This document shows positions 19,036 through 28,534 of a stretch of 64,000 nt of DNA, piece by piece. The position numbers and the translations under genes are program-made. Location of the stretch: contig NZ_CP135996.1 in assembly GCF_029211325.2 (NCBI RefSeq), forward strand, positions 2,170,001-2,234,000, read 5' to 3'. The notes under the pieces were generated by a model. That model had not been told where the DNA came from, made no database searches, and worked only from the letters and a program-made list of their open reading frames with translations. Position 1 is the stretch's first letter, and each line of letters opens with the position of its first letter. The DNA is from Caproicibacterium argilliputei (GTDB taxonomy: Bacteria > Bacillota > Clostridia > Oscillospirales > Acutalibacteraceae).

Positions 19036-22000
19036 TTATAAATTCTCCAGAAACACTGCAGGAACACCTGCCTTATGCAAACGGAAACATTGAACCTTAG
19101 AAAGGGGAATTGCAAACGAGTGTACTTCCCCGGGAAAGAGGATTTCTGTATCCTGAAAATGGCGCTCTGAAATTTTCGTGTACAGGTCTTTCATAAATAC
19201 CATCCATTGCTCGGAGCCGGTCGGCTCCCGACCTAAAAACCGATGCAAATAGCCGTAGCCGTCCGCAAGATAGAAAATCTTCAACGCAAGCGCAAGGTCA
19301 CAGCCGGAATCATCCAGCAACGACCGAGGAAAGGCAAAGCCATCGTCCCAGTTGTAGCGCTCCAGTCGGCGGCTGTACTCCCGGTACTCCTCCTCGTCGG
19401 ACAACAGACGGGAACCTTTCTCCTGTTTCTCCGCCAGTATCTTCCACTGCGGCTTGTGCCCGAACCGTCGTCCCAGCGCTTCCCTCGCATCACCGCTGCC
19501 CCAATCGGCAGCAGTGCAATAGAGAGCATAGGCCTTTTCCATATCTTGTTCAACGCCGCAGCCCTTTTCGTAAAAAAATGCAAGCTTGTATAGTCCGTAT
19601 GGACTGCCGTGATTGGAGGCCTTGCGGTACCACTCTGCGGCCGCCGCAGCGTCCTTAGGCACGCCCTGCCCTCTTTCATAAAACTCGCCTAGACGGCACA
19701 TCGCCTCTAAATCACCGAATTCGGCGGATTTTTCATACCAGTGTACAGCCAAGGTGAAATCGCGTTTTACACCTTGGCCCAGCCAATAAGATTTTGCCAT
19801 CAAAGCAATTGCTGACGAGTCGCCTTGTTCGGCCAGTTCCAAACAAATGGGGAATGCACGGCGATAAAGCTCCTGTGATTTGCTTTTACTGCTTTTCACT
19901 CCATCCCCAAATGCATAACAAAAGGCCAAATGCCGAAGCCCATCTAAGTAATTCTGTTCGGCGGATTTTTCAAACCACTGCACCGCCGTTTGCAGGCTGT
20001 CAGGTTCCCTGCCTGTTTCGTAATGCAGACGACCCAGCCGGTACTGTGCTTCCGCATCTCCCTGCTCCGCCGCCTTTTGCAGCCACACAGCGGCTTTCCG
20101 GTTTTCCTGCTCCTCTTCTTCGCCTTCCGCATCGCTGTGAAAAAGAGAAATTCCCAGCTTCAGCTGTGCAAAGGCGTTCCCGCTTTCCGCAAGACGAAGC
20201 ATTGCTTTTCTGGCTTGCGCATCGTTGCCGGCAAGACTGTAAAGCTCGCAGGCCCGGCGCACATCCTGCTCCACGCCATACCCGTTTTCATAACAGATGC
20301 CCAACAAATAATAAACCTTGGGTTCCTTCTTTTCGGCAGCCTTCTCCAGCCACAAAACCGCTTGCGCATAATCCTGTTCTTCCAGATAGGCCTCTCCCAG
20401 CGCACACATGGAAAGTCCGTAGCCCTGCTCCGCCGAATGCCGGTACAGCTCCATCGCCCTCCGCCGGTCTTTTTTCACACTCCTTCCGCACCAGTAAAGG
20501 TTTGCCAGCTCGTATTGCGCCAGACGGTATCCCTGCTCCGCCGCTTGTTCAAAGCAGCTTACCGCATAGCGCACCTCTTCATCTTCACCGTTGCAAAACA
20601 GCATGCCAAGGCCGTACTGGCATGCTGCGTCACCCCTGTCCGCCCCAGTGCGGTAAGCCGCAACGGCTTTGGCTTTGTCCTGCGCGGTGCCAATCCCATG
20701 CTGATGGCATACGCCCAGCATATACTGTGCGCCCAGGTGCCCTTTGCCCGCCGCTTTTTTGTAAAGCGAGAAAGCCTGCCCGGGGTCTTTTTTCACACCG
20801 TAGCCAAACCGGTGGCATTCCCCGAGAAAAATACTCCGCTTGGGAGTTGCCCTGTTCCGCCGCCGCCGAAAACCAACGGACCGCCTCTTCATTGTTTTCC
20901 GGAACGCCGATGCCATGATAATAGAAAAAGCCCAGCTTGCATTGTGCGGCAGGCTGACCGTGTTCGGCAGCAGACTGGTAGCATTCGCAAGCTTTTTCCG
21001 TATTCTGTTCCACCCCGTTACCAAGCTCGTGGCAAACGCCTAACGCATACTGCGCATCGGGGTAGGAATGCTGGGCAGCTTTTGCATAACAGTCAACCGC
21101 TTTGTTTGTATTTTTCTCTACACCAAAGCCATTATCATAGCATGCACCCATCAGAAACAGTGCGCGTACGTTGCCCTGTTCCGCCGCCGCCGAAAACCAG
21201 TGCACGGCCTCCTCGTTGTTTTCCTCTACGCCAATCCCCCGATAATATAAGTAGCCCAGATTGCACTGGGCGGGAGAATAGCCTTGCCCGGCGGACAGCC
21301 AGTATAGCTCACGCGCTTTGTTGAAATCCTTTTCGACACTGTAGCCAAATTCAAAGCACTCGCCTAAAAGGCACTGCGCGGAAGCCTCCTCCTGCTGCGC
21401 GCCGCGGGAAAGCCAGTGGAATGCCTCCGCATCGCTTTGTTCGATTCCGTCTCCTCGCAGGTACAATAAGCCAAGCCTACTTTGCGCCAGAGCAAAATCG
21501 TTCGTAGCGGCGCTTCGATAAAGCGTGATTGCTTTTCCTATATCCTGTTCCACTCCGTAACCATTCTCATAGCATTCACCCAATAAAAATTGAGCACGGG
21601 GATATCCTTGATTCGCCGCTTTTGCAAACCAATTGAACGCTTGGGTATCGTTTTCTTCTACAACGATACCATGATAATAGAAAAAACCTAAGTTGCACTG
21701 AGCAGGAGCATAGCTTTGTTCTGCAGATAAGCGGTAGAATTGCTCGGCCTGTTGCTTATCCATCTCTACACCTTTGCCCAATTCTAGAAACCAACCGCAG
21801 GCACATTGTGCCTGCGGAAATTCCTGTTGAGCCGCTTCACGGTACCACTCCAACGCTTTTTCATCGTCCTGCTCTACTCCAAAACCGTTTTCATAGCAGA
21901 CTCCGAGATGGTATTGCGCAATCACATGCCCCATATTGGCAGCACAGGAAAACCAATGGGCAGCTCTTTCATAATTTTGATTTGTACCGTCACCGGTATA

Positions 22001-22192
22001 ATAACACAAAGCCAGTTCATGCTGCGCCTGCAAATCATTGCCTTCCGCGCGTGCTGTTAGTGCCTGAAAATTCTCCTGCCGCTGTCTTACAGAGGCTGCG
22101 GCACTGGCTATCAGTTGAGGATTCAGGAAAAACACTGAGGAACTGTTTTCAGGATCCTCGCTGCCCGGGGAAAGAATTCGATTATTTTTCAT
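19036..22192 (-). pseudogene. Giant Sel1-repeat protein, split by a one-base frameshift
   Basis: Two overlapping frames (starting at 22192 and ending at 19036) are one gene of about 1050 codons. Nearly all of it is Sel1/TPR-like repeats of about 36 residues (A..GLG..Y..G.GV..d..kA..WY.kAA.qG), roughly two dozen, which usually form a curved protein-binding solenoid. The last 120 residues (RYNWDDGFAFPRSLLDDSGC, then ALKIFYLADGYGYL) are a separate domain resembling DUF4274. The break is in an A5 run at 20827-20831: dropping one A turns AEYFSRG into AEYFLGECHRFGYGV and restores the repeat. The ATG has an AAGGAG site. No signal peptide is seen. It could be a sequencing error or true decay. Confidence 0.85.
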
Positions 22193-22370
22193 ATGAAAAC
22201 TCCTTATACAAATTGATTATGTCTGAGCTTATCAAAGAACTGGTAGTCCGTTGAAAATCCTGCAAGTCAAGGCGGCAAGCAACGCAAATAAAGGAGGATA
22301 CGTTTGGTATGTGACTGAAATTTGCAAGCGCAGCCAACGCAGAAAGTAAAATGGAGGTGCCATTTTGAAA
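22193..22370. other. Non-coding gap between Sel1 gene and IS3 element
   Basis: I see no supported gene here. A 69-codon minus-strand frame exists but has no ribosome site and overlaps the Sel1 start. The Sel1 ribosome site (AAGGAG) is at the edge of the gap, and no clear promoter was found. Confidence 0.5.
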
Positions 22371-22400
22371 TGACCTCAAAAAGTTAGACAAATAATTTCA

Positions 22401-23194
22401 TTAAGCAACCGAAAGGGCTTGTAGTCTGTGAATAGCAGGCGGCAAGCCCTTTCGCTTTGCCTTAGAACGGCGGTTGTTGTAGTAATCGAGATAGTCAATA
22501 AGTTCGGCCTTGAAGTGCTCCATGGACTCGAATTCCTGTAAATACAGCAATTCTGTTTTTAGTAAGCCAAAGAAATTTTCTATCACAGCGTTATCCAAAC
22601 AATTGCCTTTGCGGTCATGCTCTGTCGAATCCCTTTTTCTTTGAGCATTCGTTGGTATTGTTTGTGCTGATATTGCCAGCCCTGGTCAGAATGTAAAATG
22701 AGATTGGTTTCATCGGAAATTTTTACAAAAGCCTTGTCCAACATCTGGGTCACCATGGAGAGCACAGGTCTGTCGGAGATGGTATAGCTGACAATATCTC
22801 TGCTGCACAAATCAAGAATTGGCGAAAGATAAAGCTTCTGACCGAACAGACTGAATTCCGTCACATCGGTCACCCATTTCTGGTTCGGTTTTTCAGCCTC
22901 GAAGTTCCGTTCCAACAAGTTTGGTGCGATTCTACCCACTTCGCCCTTGTAAGAGCGGTACTTTTTCATACGGACTCGGCAGACAAGACCTAGTTGCTTC
23001 ATCAATCGCTGCACGGTCTTGTGGTTCAGCGGAAAGCCGCGGTGCCCCAGTTCCTCTGTAATACGCCGGTAACCGTAGCGGCCTTTGTTTTCATGGTAGA
23101 TTGCGGTAACAGTCTCTTTAGCAATGCCATATTTGTCTGCTTTTGTCAGCCGTTTTTCATGGTAGTAGTAGGTCGAACGCGCAAGCTGGGCCAC
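22401..23194 (-). pseudogene. IS3-family transposase OrfB (DDE integrase), frameshifted
   Basis: The catalytic part of the transposase has the HTH_21 region (GRYGYRRITEELGHRGFPLN) and the rve core with WVTDVTEF (first Asp) and LDLCSRDIV (second Asp). The frame then breaks near 22612: ...[19 protein letters not shown], where family members read [18 protein letters not shown]. One missing base after ATGAC accounts for it. The rest, including the catalytic Glu in [14 protein letters not shown], continues in the next frame to 22401. In the intact family OrfB is made by a -1 frameshift from OrfA; here the A6 run near 23246 fits that. Confidence 0.85.
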
Positions 23195-23238
23195 TTCCAG
23201 CAGAATGTCCAGTGAATAACTTTGCCTCAGTCCTCGAA

Positions 23239-23607
23239 TTACCAGCGTTTTTTGCGCGCTTTTCGCTCGTCTTCCAAAACCAAGGCTTGCAAGTTTTTTA
23301 AGTAATCATTCTCCGCTCGTAAACGCTGATTCTCTGCAATTAAGTCCTCTTCCACCTTTAGCGGCAACTTTGCCGGACGGCCTTTTCGCGTGCCGCTGGC
23401 GGCACTGGCACGTCCCCGTCGTTCTACAGCCAGACCTTCAGGACCTTCTGTGAGATAGATACGCTCCCATGAGGCAATTCGCTTAGAATCACTTACTTCA
23501 AATTGTCGCGCGGCCTCACAGTAGTTTAACTTCTCCTTACGCATCGTTTCCACTACCATAACCTTGAATTCCGGCGTATAGCGTTTGTTTGGTATTCCTT
23601 TTGGCAT
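23239..23607 (-). CDS. IS3-family transposase OrfA
   Basis: The 122-residue protein has an N-terminal helix-turn-helix (RYTPEFKVMVVETMRKEKLN..EAARQFEVSD) and a C-terminal leucine-zipper-like region (EEDLIAENQRLRAENDYLKN). This is the usual DNA-binding and dimerising subunit. Its end overlaps the OrfB frame through the slippery sequence CGCAAAAAACGC. It appears intact, but without a working OrfB it would act at most as a repressor. Confidence 0.88.
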   Translation of the reverse strand: MPKGIPNKRYTPEFKVMVVETMRKEKLNYCEAARQFEVSDSKRIASWERIYLTEGPEGLAVERRGRASAASGTRKGRPAKLPLKVEEDLIAENQRLRAENDYLKNLQALVLEDERKARKKRW

Positions 23608-23666
23608 ATAAAAACACCCCTTTAGTTATTTCAGTATATCATACTGTCTAACTAAAAGGGTGCAGT

Positions 23667-26600
23667 TCATTTCAGCTCCGCTTGTGTTTTTCTGATCTCC
23701 GTATCAGAAGCATATTCGTCAAGCTGCTGGTTGATAAGTTTCTGTACACAGTCCCGCAGCTCCACCATACCCATGACGCGGGCCTTGGCTGTTTCGTTCA
23801 ACTCCGGCCGCACCATGCGGGAATTCTCCCGATAGTACACCTTGCCGTCCACAACGGTATAGGAATAGTTTTTCACATCCGGGTCTGCCGGGATGGAATC
23901 GTCGATTTCCTCATCTTCACCGAGATCGGGCAGCTCCGCTTCCTCAATTTGCCCCTGAAGGTGGGAAACCGCCTCGTGAAGCTGCTGGGCAAGATCGGCG
24001 TTGGGGAATGGTTCGCACGTCGTTTCCTTTTTGTCGCCGTGCATTTTATCATCCCATTTGATCGTCCCCAGCACCATTTCGGGATGATCGGCAAAATAGC
24101 TGTTGACGGGAATGCCGTCCCCGGTCTGACCGAGATGCACCCAATCAGGCTGGATGTCGATAGGATGGTCGCGCTTTTTGAGAAAAAGAATGTCGGTGGT
24201 GACTTCCGTTCCGGCATTGGCCTTGAAAGCGTTGCTGGGCAGACGAATCGCTCCGAGCAATTCCGCGCGCTGTGCGATGTACCGCCGCACCTCCGGCGAT
24301 TGTTTGTCCATCGTGTAGCGGCTGGTCACAAATGCAATCACGCCGCCCGAACGTACTTGATCGAGCGTTTTGGCGAAGAAGTAATCGTGGATGGGGAAAC
24401 CGAGCTTGTCGTAAGCACGGTTGGAAACCTTGTAACTGCCGAACGGCACATTGCCAACAGCGAGGTCAAAAAAGTCGCGCCGGTCGGTGGTTTCAAAGCC
24501 CGCCACGGTGATGTTGGCGTTTGGATAGAGCTGCTTGGCGATCCGGCCCGTGATGCTGTCCAACTCCACGCCGTAGAGCCGGGACGCCGCCATACTCTCC
24601 AGCAGCAGGCCAAAGAAATTACCGACGCCGCAGGCCGGTTCCAGAATGTTGCCGGCTTGAAAGCCCATGTTGCCGACAGCCCATAAATGGCCCTAATCAC
24701 CGTTGGACTGGTGTAGTGAGCGTTCAGGGTGGAGGCCCGCGCCATTTCGTATTCTTCGGTGGTCAGCGCGCCGACCAGCTCGGTATACTCCTTTGTCCAC
24801 GAAGTGTTGTCCGGGTCGAACGCCTGCGGAATGCCGCCCCAGCCGACATAGTGGGAGGGAGTTTTCTGTTCTTCCGGCGTCGCCGTGCGGCCCTCGGCCT
24901 CGATCTGTTTCAGGGTGCGGATCGCTGCGATATTGTACCCATACTTGGTTTTCGCGCCGCCCTCTCCCAAATGATCGTCGGTGATGCGGAAGTTTTCGGC
25001 GGCGGGCTGTTCCGGCGTAAATAAAGAGGCGTTGCGTTCGTCCTGCCGGATGCCGTTTTCAAAGGCATCGCGGCTGACCACCTCATGGCTCCACGAATAG
25101 GGGCCGGTGTCAATGCGCACGTCCTTTTCCCCGACGTACCCTACGGTGCCGGACAGTTCCTGCCCGCCGTAATCCAAAGCCGCGTGGTCGCCCGGTTGAT
25201 AGGACGGCTTGCCATCCAAATGCGCAGACTCCTGAAGAACCGGTTCATGGGAAAAGTCGTCCTGTTTCCGCTGATACAGGGCGCGGAGAATGGGGGCGAT
25301 TTCTTCCCACCGGGCGCTCCGTTTGCTGTTGTACTTGTCGTGAATATCAACCTCGAAACCCGTGGTGGTAGCAAAGAAATCCGCCGTGTCACCGGTAGCA
25401 AGCTCCATCGTTTCGGAAGTACCGACATAGGTATCGGAAAGGTGCTGGGCCACGCGGGTATTGCCCCCGTTTTCGCGGAAATACCCCGCGATATGTTCCT
25501 TGTCCCGCTGTTTCAGAAGGCCGGAAGTCAGGGCTTCGCGCAGATCGGCGTCCGTGTAATCCAAGTCCGCAGCCAGAAATTCCGTGATAGGGCCGTTCCG
25601 GGAATCCTGCCGCAGCAGATTTTCAAAGTTTTCACGGTTCTCGGCGCGAAAGATGGGATAGGCAAGCTCCGGGTCACGGAGTTGGATGTCGGAAATGCCG
25701 ATGTCGGTGATTTCAAAGGGCTTATTGTCCAGATATACCGTGTTGCCAATCTTGTAGGGGAACTGAGTAGCGGCGCTGTCGGGAACCGCCCGCTGTAACG
25801 CCGCCCATTGTTCGTCGGTGAGCGTTACGTCCACTTCATGGAAAGCATCGCCGTTTCCGATGGTGATGGTGTCGCCGGTGCGGGTGATCGGCTGGCTGTT
25901 CAGATCGGGCGGCGCTGCCTGTTCTTCTTGTGTGTAAAAGCGATTTTCCCGGATGAACTGGGCGATTCGCCGCTGCACCTTCGGCCACGGCAAGTCCGTC
26001 GATGTGCTGCCCACGGTTACAGGAAACGTTGGGAGGTCGTCGCCGTACTCGGCGCGCAGAAAAGCCGCCGTGTCCTTGTCGCGGGCATGTTCCCGCATAT
26101 ACTCGGCAACGGCGTACTTGCTCTTGATGTCGCCGTTCCATTCCTGAAGGGCGGCGTCAATGTCGGCCTCGGTTGTGCCGCGCTTTTCCGGCTTGGGCAT
26201 AGAAAAAGCGGAGGGCTTTTCGCTCTCCGCTTCGTTAATCCGCTGTATTTGTTCCTGCTCTGACGGGAAGAAACTTAGCTGTAAATAAGCTCCGTCAGAA
26301 TCGTTTCCTCGGCTTGGGCTTTCAGGTTGTTCATGAGGCCCACCCAACGCATCGGGTCGGACGCTTTCAGGCTTTCCGTCACGCCCGCCGATTTCATCAG
26401 TTCCGGCATCATGCGCTCCAGCCGCGCCGTCGCCGTCCGCTCGATCTCCAACAGGTGCGGGTACAGCTTCTCCGACAGCAGCAGGCTGCTGTACAGGACC
26501 GGACGGTGCTCCTTGAGGTAATTTTTCCGCATCCTGCCGTATTTGCCGATACTCTCCGTCTGCTCCGAGATCGTCAGGTCGGGAATCAGGTAATCCCCGT

Positions 26601-27421
26601 TCTTCGTGTAAGTCAGACTGTTCTCCATATGTGGCACTCCTTTCCGCGAGATGCTCGCATTCGTATTTTTTGACGGTGACTTCGATCTGCCGCAGCACCC
26701 GTTCGCTCGCTTCGCCGACCGCCGTACCGAGGGCGGCGACGGTATCGGGCGTGTTGAAATCGAAAATGCTCAGAAAATCCTCATGCTCAAAGTATTCGTC
26801 AGGATCGAGGCCGCAGCGGGATAAAACTGTGTAGGCGACGCTGACGGCTGCGGCGCTTCGGAACTGTGCTCCGATGTTGAACTCATCATATTCTTCCAAA
26901 AAGCTGCCGTCAACGATGTGGAGAATGTCGTACTGATGATCTTCCCAATACTCCTTTGCCATCTGTCCGGCGATCTGCTCCAACTGGTCGGCAAGGCCCT
27001 TTTCGCCGGAAATCTCATATTCCTGCTCCAGCGCCGCCGCAACCGCGTCCTCATGCTCCAGATGGTACTGCCAAAGGAACGGGCGGCGGGAATTTTCCCT
27101 GCTGGCAGACGGCTTCCGTTCGCCCGTGTCGGAAATATCAAAGACATACCGGATTTTTGGCCTGTCGCCGGAAGCGTCGATGAGCGCAATCCCCTTGCTG
27201 CCGCGCCGGACATACCGGCGCATTTTTTCGTTCCAAAGCTCATATCCGGCGCAGGCCGTCGCGTCGGGGCGCTGGGCGAAAATTATGAGCTGCTCGTGAT
27301 ATGGATATTTGTAAAGCCGCGCGGCGGTTTTCAGAAAGTCCGTCCAGTCTGTATGACTGGCGGTAATCTGCGTCGCCGCGCGGTCGGCCATCTGCGCCAG
27401 AGCCTGCACATTATCCGGCAT
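23667..27421 (-). pseudogene. Conjugative-element ArdC-like / DNA methylase protein, frameshifted and truncated by IS3
   Basis: The N-terminal part (DFLKTAARLYKYPYHEQLII, then AGYELWNEKMRRYVRRGSKG) resembles the ArdC/LtrC-type domain at the head of the large methylase-helicase proteins of Tn1549-like elements. Residues about 230-400 are a Pro/Gly/Asp-rich linker. An adenine methyltransferase domain follows, with motif I LEPACGVGNFFG and a VGNVPFG motif IV. One G is missing in the G3 run at 24680-24682 (YGLSATW should read YGAVGNMGF). The C-terminal helicase half is gone: the frame ends at the IS, whose first bases TGA provide the stop. The start follows AAAGGAGG. A tnpV-like gene is nested inside. 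Confidence 0.85.
26275..26628 (-). CDS. tnpV: TnpV-like transposon protein nested inside the methylase gene
   Basis: This 117-codon frame lies wholly inside the linker of the methylase gene, same strand, other frame. Its product (IPDLTISEQTESIGKYGRMR, then EHRPVLYSSLLLSEKLYPHL and MRWVGLMNNLKAQAEETIL) matches the TnpV family known from clostridial transposons, whose function is not settled. The ATG at 26628 has a perfect AAAGGAG eight bases upstream, inside the host gene's codons; a GTG nine bases earlier is too close to that site. The host frame there is the low-complexity Gly/Asp/Pro/Arg linker, as expected when an overprinted gene sets the sequence. Confidence 0.8.
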   Translation of the reverse strand: MENSLTYTKNGDYLIPDLTISEQTESIGKYGRMRKNYLKEHRPVLYSSLLLSEKLYPHLLEIERTATARLERMMPELMKSAGVTESLKASDPMRWVGLMNNLKAQAEETILTELIYS

Positions 27422-27451
27422 AGTAAAAATCCTCCTTTCGGTCTTTTGGGC

Positions 27452-27482
27452 AAAAGAAAAGAGCGGCTAAAACGCCGCTCTT
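27452..27482 (-). terminator. Terminator of the GHKL-STAS-PIN operon
   Basis: AAGAGCGGC and GCCGCTCTT form a perfect nine-base stem followed on the minus strand by TTCTTTT. It lies 46 bases past the PIN gene stop and before the methylase ribosome site, marking the end of the three-gene cargo unit. Confidence 0.85.
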
Positions 27483-27527
27483 GAGATATTTTTCGATTTG
27501 TTTGCAAATTTCTAAGGTATAACATCA

Positions 27528-28082
27528 TCAAGCAGTAACAATATTAATTCGGCTATCATATTGAAAATCAGTATCGTCCGAAATAAATACAGTACTACTT
27601 TGGGCTAAGTAATTGTCTACAAGAACATAATCAATTGGATCATATTTATATGACAACAAATCATCGACAAAATGAACAACCTGCACACCTTTAATATCTC
27701 CGTCGCTTAATTTGTAGGCTGTAGTAATTTCAGATAGTATTGTTTGCATTTTACTTTTTAATTTAGACCGTTCTTTTTGATTTCTACGAAAATCTTTTTT
27801 TGTATATGTACGCTTATCAGTAATACCATGTGCTGCTAGATATAACAAGTATTCCTTGTTCTCTACTCCAAATAGCAGTTCTTGTAGACTAAGGGCAGAA
27901 ACGATAATTTTACGATCTCCACTCAGTATTTTTTGCAATAAATTGGAGTAAACTGTCCTTTTTCGATCTGTTGGAAGATAATATCCGGAGTGAACAAAAT
28001 ACAAAATATTTGTATCAATTACGAACTGAACTTCATCTGAATATTTTGTAATGTCGAAATTATTTGCTTTTATTATGGCCAT
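27528..28082 (-). CDS. PIN-domain protein, putative ribonuclease effector
   Basis: The 184-residue protein has the PIN-fold acidic pattern: Asp23 in FVIDTNILYF, Glu68 in ALSLQELLFG, Asp151 in DPIDYVLVDNYLAQS and Asp169/Asp172 in FISDDTDF. PIN domains are metal-dependent nucleases, often toxins that cut RNA. A basic helical insert (TKKDFRRNQKERSKLKSKMQ) may contact nucleic acid. The ATG has AAGGAG seven bases upstream and lies 11 bases after the DUF4325 stop, so both are co-transcribed. No VapB-like antitoxin is next to it; the STAS and GHKL partners may take that role (inference). Confidence 0.78.
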   Translation of the reverse strand: MAIIKANNFDITKYSDEVQFVIDTNILYFVHSGYYLPTDRKRTVYSNLLQKILSGDRKIIVSALSLQELLFGVENKEYLLYLAAHGITDKRTYTKKDFRRNQKERSKLKSKMQTILSEITTAYKLSDGDIKGVQVVHFVDDLLSYKYDPIDYVLVDNYLAQSSTVFISDDTDFQYDSRINIVTA

Positions 28083-28093
28083 ATGTGTCTCCT

Positions 28094-28435
28094 TCAATCA
28101 TCGTCCAAGTCAGCAGTTATATTTTCCTGCGCTTCTCGTTGCTCTTGAGACATTTTATAGTACTCCTTCGCGTTCTCAATTGAATGCTGATAGGTGTTTT
28201 TACCAACGTCGGAAAGGTTGTTTACTTCAAACATTTCATTGTACCTTTCCGGACCGAATTCAACTAAAAATTTTGCAAGAACATTATTGAAAAAAAGAGT
28301 GGTAAAAATTTTAATTTCGGAGAAATCGAGAATCACTTTTTCTTTCTTTTTAATTAGAGGCTGCATAACAGATAACAATTTTTCAGCATCATCAGCTGAA
28401 AAACCCGTCTGTATATATTGACGTGCTTTTATCAT
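28094..28435 (-). CDS. STAS-like DUF4325 protein
   Basis: The 113-residue protein has the alternating STAS-like pattern of DUF4325: KVILDFSEIKIFTTLFFNNV, then LAKFLVEFGPERY and a FEVNNLSDVG strand. STAS-like proteins commonly pair with GHKL-type kinases, as anti-anti-sigma factors do with RsbW-like kinases. GAGGAG lies nine bases before the ATG. Upstream is the severed 3' end of a GHKL ATPase gene (stop at 28457), downstream the PIN gene. The acidic tail (ITADLDDD) ends 11 bases before it. Domain call is fairly firm, role is inferred. Confidence 0.75.
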   Translation of the reverse strand: MIKARQYIQTGFSADDAEKLLSVMQPLIKKKEKVILDFSEIKIFTTLFFNNVLAKFLVEFGPERYNEMFEVNNLSDVGKNTYQHSIENAKEYYKMSQEQREAQENITADLDDD

Positions 28436-28534
28436 GAATCATTACTCCTCTTAGTTCTATTTTAATACGTATCTATGCTGATTGTCAGCAATAATATCCA
28501 TTTCATATAGGGTCCCCGCAAATGCATTATCTAA

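Larger units (their letters stand above)
22371..23669 (-). mobile_element. IS3-family (IS150-like) insertion sequence, about 1.3 kb
   Basis: The element contains an orfA/orfB pair and related ends: TGACCTCAAAAAGTTAGACA at 22371 and, on the other strand, TGAACTGCACCC..AGTTAGACA ending at 23669. No target duplication is visible: the flanks differ. One end cuts the conjugative-element methylase gene and even supplies its stop codon, while the other side has unrelated sequence. The insertion was therefore probably followed by a deletion. OrfB is frameshifted, so this copy is not expected to move by itself. Confidence 0.85.

Noticed and set aside
19990..21324. Long plus-strand open frames opposite the Sel1 gene (444 and 374 codons)
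   Set aside because: They are mirror frames of a repetitive coding sequence, rich in Pro, His, Arg and Cys, with no start signals.
19036..22192. CRISPR-like array suspected from regular DNA repeats
   Set aside because: Repeat spacing is about 108 bases and follows the Sel1 protein repeats; no short identical direct repeats with unique spacers were seen anywhere in the window.
22182..22391. 69-codon minus-strand frame between IS3 and the Sel1 gene
   Set aside because: No ribosome site, overlap with the Sel1 start and with the IS end, and odd composition; treated as non-coding.
28094..28435. DUF4325 protein as a classical VapB-type antitoxin for the PIN protein
   Set aside because: It lacks an AbrB, ribbon-helix-helix or Phd DNA-binding start; the STAS-like pattern and the GHKL neighbour fit partner switching better.
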